From CAZIKB01 sp964539665 (lineage in GTDB: Bacteria; Zhuqueibacterota; Zhuqueibacteria; Oceanimicrobiales; Oceanimicrobiaceae), in assembly GCA_964539665.1 (NCBI GenBank), contig CAZIKB010000017.1:5650-69649 (forward strand): DNA of 64,000 nt, read 5' to 3'. Positions within the stretch are counted from its first letter, which is position 1. The number at the start of each line of letters is the position of its first letter. The position numbers and the translations under genes were made by a program. A model generated the notes under the pieces. The model saw nothing but the letters and a program-made list of their open reading frames with translations, was not told the DNA's origin and did not search any database. This document shows, piece by piece, positions 47,333 to 57,230 of this stretch.

Positions 47333-48985
47333 ATGATGACGGACCAAAAACAATGCCTTGCAGCTGCACTCAAAAGTATGGGTGAGACAGTAATAACAAT
47401 TGATCATGAGGGGAACATAACTTTTATGAATCATTGTGCAGAGGCCACCACAGGTTGGAAACAGGCGGAAATTGTCGGGCAGAAATTCTCAAAAAGTATC
47501 CAAATTATCGATGAAATGGATAATATTATTTCTGAGAATATAGTAAGAAATGCTGCAAATGGACGTGTCGTAATTCATTCAAACAGACTGAACGCCAGGC
47601 TTTTAAATAAAACTGGTAGTGAAATAGCTGTTGAAATCAGGTCCGCTCCGATTAAAAATGACAATGAAGAAATCGGTGGTACTGTATTCGTATTTAGAGA
47701 CGTCACCGAGAGTAATAAAGCTCTCGATGAATTGCAAAAATCACATGACGAATGGAAACAGTTAGCGGCGCAGCACTCTGCTCAACTTACAAAGATCAGT
47801 AAAGAATTACACGATTTAAACATAGAACACAAACGATTACAGGAAGAGCTGGCACGGGAGCATCGATTAGAATTGGCGGGACGTGTCGCCGGGCAGATTG
47901 CCCACGATTTTAACAATCTTTTGTCCCCTCTTACTGCCTATCCTGCTTTTATACGCGAAAGCCTGCCACCAGATCATCCTGATTTGCATTTAGTGGAAGA
48001 GATGGAATCCGTGGCTGAAAAAATTGCCGGCATTAACCAGCAGCTTTTAGCTCTGGGAAGACGCGGTCACTACACAATGGAACATATAGAATTAAATGCT
48101 TTGATTCATAAGGTTGTAGTTTCTCAGAAATTGCCGGATGAAATCGTCATAAAAGAGGAGTTAGCAAATGATTTACAATTAATAAAAGGAGGTGAAGGTC
48201 AGCTAACCCGGGTTTTGATTAATATGTTAAATAATGCCGTGGAAGCTATGCAGGGCAAAGGTACTTTAACAATTAAAACAGAAAATGCCTATTTAGAAAA
48301 ACCCTTAAAAAGATACCATGCTGTTAAACAAGGTGAATACGTAAAAATCGAAATTTCTGATACTGGTATTGGCATTTCACCGGAAATGATAGAAAATGTC
48401 TTTGATCCTTTTTTTAGCACTAAAACGATGGATCGGGAGCGCGGTTCAGGCCTTGGTTTAAATGTGGTTTATGGAATAGTAGAGGATCATAGAGGATATG
48501 CCACACTGGAAAGTACTTTAGGTAATGGAACGACCTTCAGCCTCTATTTCCCCATTTCTGTTGCTGCAAGGAAAAGCATTAATAAAGCCAGTGAAGTAAT
48601 AAAAGGAGGTTATGAGAAAATTTTGGTTGTTGACGACGATCCCATCCAGAGAAGTGTAGCTACACATATTCTCAGTCGATTAGGATACCAAATTAACCAG
48701 GCGGAAAGTGGTGAGGAAGCTGTGCAGTGTGTTAAAGAAAATCCGCATGATTTGCTGGTCCTGGATATGATGATGGATGGAATTGATGGCACAGAGACAT
48801 ACCGACAAATTTTAGAATTTAATCCTACCCAAAAAGCAGTTATTCTATCTGGATTTGCCATGTCACCTCGAATGCAGGAAGCATTAAGATTAGGTGCAGA
48901 GACTTTTATTTCTAAACCAATCTCTCCAAACGCTTTAATAACTACTGTGCGGAAAATGTTGGATAAAAAATGTAAAAGTAAATAA
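47333..48985 (+). CDS. PAS - histidine kinase - receiver hybrid
   Basis: A 550-residue cytoplasmic hybrid kinase. Residues about 10-130 are a PAS domain (ITIDHEGNITFMNHCAEATTGW ... GTVFVFRDVTE). A coiled-coil link runs 130-185. The H-box is GQIAHDFNNLL with His191, the HDFNN variant. N-box VLINMLNNAVEAM, G1 ISDTGIGISP and G2 GSGLGLNVVYGIVE are all intact. Residues 428-545 are a receiver domain with phospho-acceptor Asp478 (VLDMMMDG), acidic pocket VVDDDP and switch Lys in ISKPI. No transmembrane helix, so it should sense a soluble cue. No cognate regulator nearby; the next gene is a dehydratase. Confidence 0.9.
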   Translation: MMTDQKQCLAAALKSMGETVITIDHEGNITFMNHCAEATTGWKQAEIVGQKFSKSIQIIDEMDNIISENIVRNAANGRVVIHSNRLNARLLNKTGSEIAVEIRSAPIKNDNEEIGGTVFVFRDVTESNKALDELQKSHDEWKQLAAQHSAQLTKISKELHDLNIEHKRLQEELAREHRLELAGRVAGQIAHDFNNLLSPLTAYPAFIRESLPPDHPDLHLVEEMESVAEKIAGINQQLLALGRRGHYTMEHIELNALIHKVVVSQKLPDEIVIKEELANDLQLIKGGEGQLTRVLINMLNNAVEAMQGKGTLTIKTENAYLEKPLKRYHAVKQGEYVKIEISDTGIGISPEMIENVFDPFFSTKTMDRERGSGLGLNVVYGIVEDHRGYATLESTLGNGTTFSLYFPISVAARKSINKASEVIKGGYEKILVVDDDPIQRSVATHILSRLGYQINQAESGEEAVQCVKENPHDLLVLDMMMDGIDGTETYRQILEFNPTQKAVILSGFAMSPRMQEALRLGAETFISKPISPNALITTVRKMLDKKCKSK

Positions 48986-49139
48986 TATTAGTGCAAATAA
49001 GCTGCCATTCTTGTCGCATAATTTTAAATATCAATTGATATTTAAAAAACATTTCATTAATTTGTTGAATTCTTAATAATCCCATATATTTAATTTTTTT
49101 GGAACAAAGAACGCAGTATTTAAAACACACTATTAAACT

Positions 49140-50099
49140 ATGATAACTCTACAGGAAATTAAAGAAGCGCAGAAAAAGCTACCTAATGCGATAGTCAACA
49201 CTCCCCTGTTATTTTCAGAAGAACTTTCAAAACAATTCGGCTGCTTACTCTATCTAAAAACCGAAAACCTGCAAGTCACTGGCTCGTACAAAGCCCGGGC
49301 GGCTTTCACCATTTTAAATAACCTTTCTGCACAACAAAAACAGACCGGAGCCGCAATTTCCTCATCAGGCAATTTTGCCGGCGCTTTTGCCTTTATGGGC
49401 CGGTTATTAGGTATCCCTGCTACGGTTGTGATGATGGAGAAGACCGCCCCATTTAAAGTCGCTAAATCAAGACGGTACGGCGGAGAAGTTGTTTTATGCG
49501 AAAACCGCTTTGAAGCCAGATGGGAAACTTTAGACAGGTTAGAGAGAGAAAGAGGCGTCGCGGCAATAAATACCTTTGAAGCACCTGATGTAATTGCCGG
49601 ACACGGCACTATCGGTCTGGAGATTATCGAGGACTTGCCTGAAGTAGAAATCATTTTAGTGCCGATCAGCAGTGGGGGTTTACTGGCTGGAGTAGCTGCT
49701 GCAATTAAGCAAATCAATCCTGAGGTCAGGATCATCGGGGTTCAGCCGCAGGGCTCAAATGCCATGCACCTTTCTTTCCACAAGGGCAGTCTGCAAAACA
49801 TTGACCATATCGACACGATTTGCGATGCATTAGTTGCTACCAAACCAGGCGCTTCACCTTTTGAACATGTTCAAAAATACGTAGACGATGTGGTGTTAGT
49901 CACTGACCGTGACGTGAAAAAAGCCGTAAGTCTCCTGTTTGAATTTTCAAAATTAGTTGTAGAGCCTTCAGGAGCTGTGGGAATAGCCGCGCTATTGTCC
50001 GGAGCCATATCTGCGAAAGATAAAAATGTGGTTTCGCTAATAAGTGGCGGGAATGTTTCCAGGGAGAATTTTACCAAATATTTCGCGGCACAGGATTAA
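49140..50099 (+). CDS. PLP-dependent threonine/serine dehydratase
   Basis: A 319-residue fold-type II PLP enzyme. The Schiff-base Lys is in NLQVTGSYKARAA, the cofactor phosphate/Asn loop is SSSGNFAGAFA, and ISSGGLLAGVAAAIK is the glycine-rich phosphate-binding loop. The chain matches biosynthetic/catabolic threonine dehydratase (IlvA/TdcB) catalytic domains but has no C-terminal ACT regulatory domain, as in TdcB-type or serine racemase-like enzymes. It would convert L-threonine to 2-oxobutanoate and ammonia. No branched-chain amino acid genes are nearby. The start ATG is at 49140; a GGAACAAAGAACG-type weak ribosome binding site precedes it. Confidence 0.85.
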   Translation: MITLQEIKEAQKKLPNAIVNTPLLFSEELSKQFGCLLYLKTENLQVTGSYKARAAFTILNNLSAQQKQTGAAISSSGNFAGAFAFMGRLLGIPATVVMMEKTAPFKVAKSRRYGGEVVLCENRFEARWETLDRLERERGVAAINTFEAPDVIAGHGTIGLEIIEDLPEVEIILVPISSGGLLAGVAAAIKQINPEVRIIGVQPQGSNAMHLSFHKGSLQNIDHIDTICDALVATKPGASPFEHVQKYVDDVVLVTDRDVKKAVSLLFEFSKLVVEPSGAVGIAALLSGAISAKDKNVVSLISGGNVSRENFTKYFAAQD

Positions 50100-50230
50100 A
50101 TATAACTGGTTTGGTTGTATTGAGTTCATTGAGATTTTTTTGGGAAAAGACAAACCTTTTATTAAAATTTCGTATAAGAGAGTTATATGGCAAATAATTT
50201 CGTAACTTTCTATTTATACAGGAGTTTAAA

Positions 50231-50887
50231 ATGAATTATTCAGAAGCATTATCTTTTACATTCCGGGATGAGGTCTGGTTTAAGAAAATTGCTATTGGTG
50301 GATTAATCGGATTTATTAGTTTCTATGCAGGCTTATTTTTTATCTTCGTATTCTTTCTGTTTGGTTATTATATTGGGATAGTAAGAAATGTCATCAAAGG
50401 AGAAGAATCTCCTTTACCTGACTGGAGTGATATGAGTAAGATATTTGTTGATGGTATTCTTGGCGGAATTATTTTTCTTTTTTATTTCGTTGTAATAGGT
50501 GGCATTTGCGCTTTGTTCATCACCAATGTGGCGATGGATTCATATATGCACGATTTTGAAAAAGTCAGTTTGATTGTTTTTCTGTCCATAACCACTCTAA
50601 TAGCTTTATGGTTTTTTATCAATTACGGGATCGTGCAGTTTGCCGCTACAGAAAACTTTGCTGCTGCTTTTAGCGTTACCGGGATGGTCAAATTAGTGAA
50701 ATCTAATTTAGCTAATTTTTTTGCTATAATTGTTTTTTCATTAATTCTACACGGAATTTTATTCTGTGCCGGTCTCGGAATACTATCTCCATTCACTAAT
50801 TTTTGGGGTCTGGTTATTCAAGCTCATCTTTTTGGCCAATGTGCTAAAGAGATGGACATTTCTGCAACCACGGTTCAGGCAGTATGA
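50231..50887 (+). CDS. DUF4013-family membrane protein
   Basis: A 218-residue polytopic protein with about six hydrophobic segments. GYYIGIVRNVIKGEESPLPDWSDM after the second helix is the characteristic DUF4013 motif. Function unknown. Its stop overlaps the start of the phosphatase gene (ATGA at 50884-50887), so they are translationally coupled and may work in one membrane-signalling unit. The ribosome binding site ACAGGAG is at normal distance. The length is normal for the family. Confidence 0.8.
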   Translation: MNYSEALSFTFRDEVWFKKIAIGGLIGFISFYAGLFFIFVFFLFGYYIGIVRNVIKGEESPLPDWSDMSKIFVDGILGGIIFLFYFVVIGGICALFITNVAMDSYMHDFEKVSLIVFLSITTLIALWFFINYGIVQFAATENFAAAFSVTGMVKLVKSNLANFFAIIVFSLILHGILFCAGLGILSPFTNFWGLVIQAHLFGQCAKEMDISATTVQAV

Positions 50888-53409
50888 GTCAAAATATTAA
50901 AGTCTGGAAAATTTCTTTAATCCTTTTATTCGGGCTATTTGTGTTTATTTTTATTCTGCTCAACACAGTGGCAGATGTTTATTATTTAACCAATCCCGTC
51001 ATAGGCATCTATTCGCACTATAATGAAAAGGATGTTCGAGCTTACGTCCAGAAAATAGTGCCGGGTAGCCCGGCAGATTTAGCAGGAATAAAAGCAGGTG
51101 ACTGGATATCAGCGATCAATGATCATTCGATCAGTGGAGAAAATAGACTTGCGCAAATTTTAAAAAATGTTGAAGTCGGTAAAAATGTGGAACTGACCAT
51201 TAATCGGGATGGGCAGACGCTAAAAATTTCAGTCTTTAAAGAACGGCTTCTGAATGTCTACACAAAATTGGTTTTTCTTTCTTTGTTGCCTGGAGTAATC
51301 TTTTGTTATGCATTAATAATAATCGGGACTTTTGTATTTCTTCAAAAGATTCATGACAGGACGGCCCGCATTTTTTATTTTATGGTTCTTTTTTGGGCCC
51401 TGGCTATGTGGCATTCCTTCCCTTTTAGTTATAACACATTAGAATCTATTTTGCCAGGCTGGTATGACTTTATTCTCCTGCCATTTTGGCCTTTGGCAGT
51501 TAGCCTTCTGCTTCATTTTACATTAGTCTTCCCTTTAGAAAAGAGAATTTTTCAAAGATATCCAAAGATAATATTGAGTTTGATCTATCTGCCAGTGTTT
51601 ATGCTCATACCGTATATTTTTGCTGTGTTTCAAGAATTGAAGTGGGCTGATCCATTATTAAGATACGGCAGGGGAATTGGCTTTAGTGTGAACTTTTTTT
51701 TGGCCATGTTTTCACTCGGTCATTCCAGGGGGTGTACAGTAAATCCTCATGTAAATAAGCAAGCCCAGATTATGTTTTGGGGAACCATGTTAAGTTTAGC
51801 TGGTCCAACAGGGCTCTATTATTTACCAAGACTTTTTTTCAATAAATATCTCCCATATTCGGAGTTTATCCTCTTACTCGTTACTTTTTGGCCGATAATT
51901 CTTGCCTATGCAATCATTAAGCATCGCTTCATGGATATCGACGTTATTATTAAGCGGGGTGTGGCTTATGCTTTAATGTCTGGCTTTGTCATTGCTGCAT
52001 ATTTCTTATTAGTCGTTGGTCTGGGCAAACTCGTGCTGTTTTTAACTGGCTCAAACAGTCAGATTGTAACTATCATTGCAACCTTGGTCATTGCGGCCAT
52101 TTTTAATCCAGTCAAAAATAAAATACGCAATTTTGTGGATCGCCGATTTTATCCCAGTAGATTTACTTACCGGGAAGCAATTAGATCTATTAACCAAAAA
52201 TTGATAAACATTGTTGATTTGCAAAAGTTATTTGATCTCCTGCAGACATTTCTGTATGAAACCATGCAAATTAAGCCAATTACGATATTATGGCAGAAAG
52301 ACAATGAAGAAAAATATACCGTTCGCAGATTCCAGGATGCGAATAATAATCAAAATATATTTTTTACGAATGATGATGCTGTAATAAAAAAAATGCAGCA
52401 AAAACAGCAGTTGATAGATTTGTCTCCTTTGAAAGCTCAGACTGACCGCATTTCAGAAGATGAGAAAAAACGATGGGATTTGATGAAGACTGAACTCATA
52501 CTCCCGCTTTTATGGAAAGATTCACTTATCGGGATAATTAGCCTTGGAGCCAAAGAACAGGACGAACCCTACTATAAAGAAGATATAGAGCTTTTGGAAA
52601 CCCTGGGCGATCAAATCAATATTTCACTGAAAAACACATTTCTGACCGAAGAGCTTCGGGAGCAGGAACGGATGAAAAAAGAATTGGAGGTTGCCCGGCG
52701 GATTCAGATGAATTCTCTGCCGCAATCGGATCCACAGATACCCGGTCTGGATATTAGTGGAATTTCTATCCCTGCGCTGGAAGTCGGGGGAGATTATTAT
52801 GATTACCTGGATTTTGTTGATGGACGATTTGGCATTGTCGTTGGTGATGTGTCCGGAAAAGGAACTTCCGCGGCGCTGTACATGTCACAATTAAAAGGAA
52901 TTTTAAAAACCGCTTCTAAATTTTGTAAATCTTTGAAAGATTTAATGATAGAAGTCAATTCGTTAACATATAAAAGTATCGAGGAGAAATCTTTCATTAC
53001 ACTGACTTGTGGGGTTTTTGACCTGAAGTCCCGTAAGTTTAAATTAATTCGAGCCGGGCACTTACCTTTGATCCACTTTTCAGCAAAAAAGAATTCCTGG
53101 GGTGAACTGATTCCTAAAGGAATTGGGATCGGGCTGGAAAAGGGTACTATTTTTAATAAGGAATTGGAAGAAGTCGAGATAAAGTTCAACTCTGGCGATA
53201 TTTTTCTCTTTTACACAGATGGTATCGATGAAGTGCGAAATCTCAGCGGTGATGAATTCAATATGCGAAAATTGATTGATGTACTTCATAAAAATGGCTG
53301 GGATAACGCCTATTCTTTGCGAAAGAGGATTATTTCAGAAGTGGAGGAGTTCTCTGGAGATACTGCTCAAAAAGATGATATGACTTTAGTTGTGGCAAAA
53401 GTTTTGTAG
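50884..53409 (+). CDS. PDZ - membrane - GAF-like - PP2C (SpoIIE/RsbU) phosphatase
   Basis: An 841-residue protein. One N-terminal helix is followed by a PDZ domain (about 38-122, PGSPADLAGIKAGDWISAIND). Several membrane helices run to about 420. A GAF-like sensor module (about 440-590) and a PP2C SpoIIE-type Ser/Thr phosphatase (about 600-841) follow. Metal-binding Asp residues lie in GGDYYDYLDF, GDVSGKGTSAALY, FYTDGIDE and KDDMTLVV. Such proteins regulate partner-switching pathways by dephosphorylating anti-anti-sigma factors. No STAS or anti-sigma genes are nearby. The PDZ position outside the membrane suggests it reads an envelope peptide or partner. Translationally coupled to the DUF4013 gene. 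Confidence 0.85.
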   Translation: MSQNIKVWKISLILLFGLFVFIFILLNTVADVYYLTNPVIGIYSHYNEKDVRAYVQKIVPGSPADLAGIKAGDWISAINDHSISGENRLAQILKNVEVGKNVELTINRDGQTLKISVFKERLLNVYTKLVFLSLLPGVIFCYALIIIGTFVFLQKIHDRTARIFYFMVLFWALAMWHSFPFSYNTLESILPGWYDFILLPFWPLAVSLLLHFTLVFPLEKRIFQRYPKIILSLIYLPVFMLIPYIFAVFQELKWADPLLRYGRGIGFSVNFFLAMFSLGHSRGCTVNPHVNKQAQIMFWGTMLSLAGPTGLYYLPRLFFNKYLPYSEFILLLVTFWPIILAYAIIKHRFMDIDVIIKRGVAYALMSGFVIAAYFLLVVGLGKLVLFLTGSNSQIVTIIATLVIAAIFNPVKNKIRNFVDRRFYPSRFTYREAIRSINQKLINIVDLQKLFDLLQTFLYETMQIKPITILWQKDNEEKYTVRRFQDANNNQNIFFTNDDAVIKKMQQKQQLIDLSPLKAQTDRISEDEKKRWDLMKTELILPLLWKDSLIGIISLGAKEQDEPYYKEDIELLETLGDQINISLKNTFLTEELREQERMKKELEVARRIQMNSLPQSDPQIPGLDISGISIPALEVGGDYYDYLDFVDGRFGIVVGDVSGKGTSAALYMSQLKGILKTASKFCKSLKDLMIEVNSLTYKSIEEKSFITLTCGVFDLKSRKFKLIRAGHLPLIHFSAKKNSWGELIPKGIGIGLEKGTIFNKELEEVEIKFNSGDIFLFYTDGIDEVRNLSGDEFNMRKLIDVLHKNGWDNAYSLRKRIISEVEEFSGDTAQKDDMTLVVAKVL

Positions 53410-53498
53410 AACTGCTAATCAAACCTTATCAAAAATCAGCAATCCTGAACACGAACTAATAATAAATAGTAACTATTAAAGTATAGAATAATAAAATC

Positions 53499-53678
53499 GA
53501 CAGGATGAACAAGATAAACAAGATGAAAATTATTTCCAGTTAATCCATTGGTAAAGTAGAAATAAAGCGAAAAATTTGAGCGCTCAGCTTAATTAGTGAA
53601 TATTATGCGATAAACAAAATTAAAACTTATTTATATCTTAATCCAAACATCTATCCTGTTTATCTTGTTAATCCAGTC
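53499..53678. repeat. Non-coding inverted repeat element, 180 bp
   Basis: GACAGGATGAACAAGATAAA (53499 on) and TATCTTGTTAATCCAGTC (to 53678) are imperfect reverse complements, about 23 of 28 positions. They enclose AT-rich DNA without a frame. The CAGGATAAACAGGAT-type sequence is a widely dispersed repeat. It fills the 297-bp interval between the phosphatase and ABC genes. Confidence 0.55.
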
Positions 53679-53706
53679 AAAAAATGAAACTGAATTGTTA
53701 CGATAA

Positions 53707-54636
53707 ATGAATCAAATTCGCAAACCCGCTGTAGAAATTATCAATGTGAGTAAATCGTATGATACTCTGAAAGCTGTTGACGAGTTAAGTTTTAAAGCCT
53801 ATCGAGGTGAAATATTTGGCCTGCTGGGCCCCAACGGCGCGGGCAAGACAACTACCCTGGAAATGATTGAAGGGCTGCGCAAACCGGATCACGGCAATCT
53901 CTACATTGATGGGCATAATGTTCAAACCGAGCTTAAAAAAGTAACCGAAGTGATTGGCGTCCAGCTTCAAAGCACTTCAATTTACAATAAAATTAAAGTG
54001 GGAGAGGCTCTCAAACTTTTCGGGGGCTACTACAAAAAACACCGTCCACCTGATGAACTATTAAAACTGGTTGCACTGGAAGATAAAAAAAATAGCTATC
54101 ATCAAAACCTGTCCGGCGGTCAACAACAGCGATTTGCTTTAGCACTGGCCCTGGTTAATGATCCAAAAGTAGTTTTTTTAGATGAACCGACCACTGGATT
54201 GGATCCACAAGCCAGACGCAATCTTTGGGATATCATAACAGAAATGAAATCGGATGATAAAACAGTAATTTTAACGACGCATTATATGGAAGAAGCCGAG
54301 CGGTTGTGTGATCGAATTGCCATAATGGACCATGGCCGCAAAATAGCAGAAGGAACGCCCAACGAACTCATCGCGTTATTAAAGGTGGATAGTTGTATTG
54401 AATTTAGTGCAAATGGTTCGATAAATATACCCGAATTGGAGAAACTGAATTCTGTTTCTAAATTGTTGACTAAAGGCGAAACAGTAGAACTTTTTTCAAA
54501 AAATCCTCATAACACATTAATCAGCTTAATGGATTATTCTAAAACAAAAGAAATTGAATTTAAGAATTTACATGTACGTCGCCCGACTCTGGAAGATTTA
54601 TTTCTTGAATTAACCGGCAGGAGTTTAAGAGAATGA
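53707..54636 (+). CDS. ABC transporter ATP-binding protein (DrrA/CcmA type)
   Basis: A 309-residue ATPase with Walker A GLLGPNGAGKTTTLE, Q-loop region QLQSTS, signature LSGGQQQR, Walker B VVFLDEPTTGLD and the H-loop TTHYMEE. The C-terminal 70 residues are the extension typical of the DrrA-like family. It energises export by the ABC-2 permease encoded next. The stop overlaps the permease start (ATGA, 54633-54636). Substrate unknown. Confidence 0.92.
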   Translation: MNQIRKPAVEIINVSKSYDTLKAVDELSFKAYRGEIFGLLGPNGAGKTTTLEMIEGLRKPDHGNLYIDGHNVQTELKKVTEVIGVQLQSTSIYNKIKVGEALKLFGGYYKKHRPPDELLKLVALEDKKNSYHQNLSGGQQQRFALALALVNDPKVVFLDEPTTGLDPQARRNLWDIITEMKSDDKTVILTTHYMEEAERLCDRIAIMDHGRKIAEGTPNELIALLKVDSCIEFSANGSINIPELEKLNSVSKLLTKGETVELFSKNPHNTLISLMDYSKTKEIEFKNLHVRRPTLEDLFLELTGRSLRE

Positions 54637-55727
54637 AATTGAAAATGTTTTTAGGCCAGCTTAATCTTGAAATGAAGCTTTTCCTGAGAGATCGACAGGC
54701 TGTGTTCTGGACGTTCTTTTTCCCGATTTTTCTGGTTCTTTTATTTGGTTTCATATTTAGCAAACCGAATTCTATAAAATTTGCAATTGGACTTGTAGAT
54801 GAGGATCAATCAATTCAGTCGCAAAAAATAGTTTCTTCCCTTGAAGAAATCTCGGTTTTGAAAATTGAAATGGGTACAAAAGAAGCCATACTCAGGAAAC
54901 TTAATGAAAATGAGAAAAACTTAGCCATAATTATTAGCCAGGGTTATGAAGCATCTTTGAATGCTGGCAATGCGAATATTGAATTAATATATAATCAATC
55001 CCAGATTCAAGTTTTGCAAGTAGTTGTTTCCATTCTGCAACAATTGGTGAATGAAATCAGTTGGGCAATGTTAAATACGAAACCGCCAATTCAAATTGTA
55101 CAAACTCCTGTACAACCAGGGCGTAGAGAGAGTCGTTACATTGACTTTTTGCTGCCCGGAGTTATTAGTATGAGCGTTATGTCAACCTGTCTTTTTTCTA
55201 TTGGCATGGTGGTCGTGGCCTACAGAGAAAAGGGTAAACTTAGACGTTTATCAGTTACTCCTTTGCCAAAAGCCATATTTATTGCGGGTCAAATAGTTCA
55301 TCGTTATTTTATCGTCCTCATACAGGCCTTCTTACTCATTGCGATTGGAGTAGTTCTTTTCCAGGTTCATATTGTAGGTAATATGCTTGATTTTTTAATG
55401 GCGCTCACTATTGGCATGTTTGCCTTTATCGCCTTGGGATTTTTTATCGCCAGCGTGGCTAAAACAACTGAAACGGCTTCTGGTATTGCCAACACCCTTT
55501 TCCTGCCGATGATTTTTTTAAGCGGGGTGTATTTTTCTGTTGATGGTATGCCTAAATTCCTGAAACCGCTGGTTGAATTACTGCCGTTAACTCATTTGGT
55601 GCGAGCTATTCGAGCCATTTTTAACAACGGTCTCTCTTTTATTGACGTCTTGCCGCAAATGGGTATTCTATCTCTCTGGCTGATCGTTTTTTTTGCTGTA
55701 TCAATAAAATTATTTCGATGGGAGTAA
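54633..55727 (+). CDS. ABC-2 type permease (YbhR/DrrB-like)
   Basis: A 364-residue inner-membrane protein. One N-terminal helix (FWTFFFPIFLVLLFGFIF) precedes a large extracytoplasmic domain (about 50-170), followed by five helices, the usual ABC-2 topology. LPGVISMSVMSTCLFSIGMVV and the LSGVYFSVDGMPKFLKPLVELLPLTHLVRAIRAI block are characteristic. It pairs with the overlapping ATPase gene, forming a two-gene exporter. Substrate unknown; drugs, lipids or exopolymer precursors are typical of the group. Confidence 0.9.
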   Translation: MKLKMFLGQLNLEMKLFLRDRQAVFWTFFFPIFLVLLFGFIFSKPNSIKFAIGLVDEDQSIQSQKIVSSLEEISVLKIEMGTKEAILRKLNENEKNLAIIISQGYEASLNAGNANIELIYNQSQIQVLQVVVSILQQLVNEISWAMLNTKPPIQIVQTPVQPGRRESRYIDFLLPGVISMSVMSTCLFSIGMVVVAYREKGKLRRLSVTPLPKAIFIAGQIVHRYFIVLIQAFLLIAIGVVLFQVHIVGNMLDFLMALTIGMFAFIALGFFIASVAKTTETASGIANTLFLPMIFLSGVYFSVDGMPKFLKPLVELLPLTHLVRAIRAIFNNGLSFIDVLPQMGILSLWLIVFFAVSIKLFRWE

Positions 55728-55790
55728 AACAAGTTTTTTTACAGCTAATGCAATTTTGTTGGGCATTCTCAATGAACACCTGCACTATCT

Positions 55791-55902
55791 AATAATTAGT
55801 GTTTGACCGAAAACGCGCGCTCTTGTCATTTCGACTGAAAGGAGAAATCTGTAACTGCAATAATTTCAATATAGCAAGATTTCTCACTGGTTCGAAATGA
55901 CA
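55791..55902. repeat. MITE-like repeat with the AATAATTAGTGTTYGACC end
   Basis: AATAATTAGTGTTTGACCGA (55791-55810) shares 22 of 23 positions with 60546-60568. It is followed by the TGTCATTTCGACTG..GAGAAATCT and AGATTTCTC..TTCGAAATGACA pair (55824-55850 and 55877-55902), which matches the element at 8822-8927. The 388-bp interval 55728-56115 shows no gene. Confidence 0.6.
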
Positions 55903-56115
55903 TATTGGGATGGTTTTGCTAAAATACAAATTAGCATTTGCGCTTCGTATCCTGATGCTCAATTTATTATTGAGAGAAAATCAAATCGTATTATGTCTAA
56001 TACATTAGATAGAATGTGCATATATATCGTTTAACCTGAATAATACATTAACAGTGTAGGTAAACAAATCCTTTTGTAGTACGGCTATTCAGTTAACTCA
56101 GCAAAGGGGAAAATT

Positions 56116-57054
56116 ATGATTACTAAGCATGTTTCCACATTATTCGCTTCAATTTTCATTTTAGCCGTAAATATTCAACCATGTTTTTCTTTTCAGGATA
56201 ATAAGAAGTTAACAATCCATGCTTCTGAAATGACCTTCTCTCAAAACGTTACGATTGTTGATGATCATGTCATGATTTGGGGAATGGGAAGGAATAGATA
56301 TACCTGGGTAGCCCTGCCTCGTTCACATGTGCCGTATCCTTCTTTTTTGGTTGATGTTGAAGTGAGTGCGGATACAGCAGCAAATCGATGGCCCAATATT
56401 GGTCTGGCATTTAATGATTCCAGCAATCTTGCTGTCGAAGAAAAGGTTTCATCTACGGATTGGCATGAATTTTCATTGGGCCAATTTACGCCGAGCGATA
56501 GTGACTCGATCATATATTTTGTTTACACAAATGATTATTTTAATCAAAGTAATGATCAGGATTTGAATTTAAGAATACGAAATGTAACTTTTCATGAAGC
56601 GACGGAAGATATTAAATCAGTTAAAGTCAGTTGGGAGCCGAATAAAGAAGACTCTTTGAAGGGATACAATATTCTTTACGGTTTAGGCAGCGGGAATTAC
56701 TTTAAAAAAATCGATGTCGGATTAGTCACAGAAAAGCTACTCAATCTGCCAGCGGGCTGGACCTATTATTTCGTGGTTACTGCCTACGGCCCAACCAAAT
56801 CGAGGGAAAGTCTCCCTTCAGAAGAAGTAATGATAAAACTTGAGAAACTGAGGGCAATAGATTGTGATATCGATAGTAATGGTCTGGTTGAGATGTCTGA
56901 TTGGTTAGCTTTCAGAGCGAGTTTCAATTCAGATAAAGGAGATAGCCGGTACAGGGAAAAAGCAGATTTGAACAAAGACGATAAAATTGATAATCTGGAC
57001 GAAGAAATTGCAAATAGTGCCTGTTTAGGGAAATGGGGTATGACTTCAAATTAG
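56116..57054 (+). CDS. Secreted fibronectin-like protein with C-terminal dockerin
   Basis: A 312-residue exported protein. The signal peptide (about 1-25, ending CFSFQ) follows an AAAGGGG ribosome binding site. Residues about 30-165 form a beta-sandwich of unknown type; residues 170-245 look like a fibronectin type III module (VSWEPNKEDSLKGYNILYG ... FVVTAYGP). The last 60 residues hold two dockerin type I calcium loops: DIDSNGLVEMSD and DLNKDDKIDNLD, with D/N at loop positions 1, 3, 5, 9 and 12. Dockerins bind cohesins; a cohesin-like module is encoded 177 bp downstream. No catalytic residues were recognised. No T9SS tail, so sec export with dockerin-mediated attachment is possible. Confidence 0.75.
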   Translation: MITKHVSTLFASIFILAVNIQPCFSFQDNKKLTIHASEMTFSQNVTIVDDHVMIWGMGRNRYTWVALPRSHVPYPSFLVDVEVSADTAANRWPNIGLAFNDSSNLAVEEKVSSTDWHEFSLGQFTPSDSDSIIYFVYTNDYFNQSNDQDLNLRIRNVTFHEATEDIKSVKVSWEPNKEDSLKGYNILYGLGSGNYFKKIDVGLVTEKLLNLPAGWTYYFVVTAYGPTKSRESLPSEEVMIKLEKLRAIDCDIDSNGLVEMSDWLAFRASFNSDKGDSRYREKADLNKDDKIDNLDEEIANSACLGKWGMTSN

Positions 57055-57230
57055 AAAACAATTGGACCAGATTCTGAAAATAAAAACCTGAGACTGAAGG
57101 ATGCCGTAATTTACAGAGTCAAAAAAAATCACCATGAATTGCACGAAAAAACACGGATAAAAAAGTCATCCGATGCATGGTAGTATTTTCAGAAGTCTGT
57201 TGATTTTTAAATATATGGAGGATAATTAAA

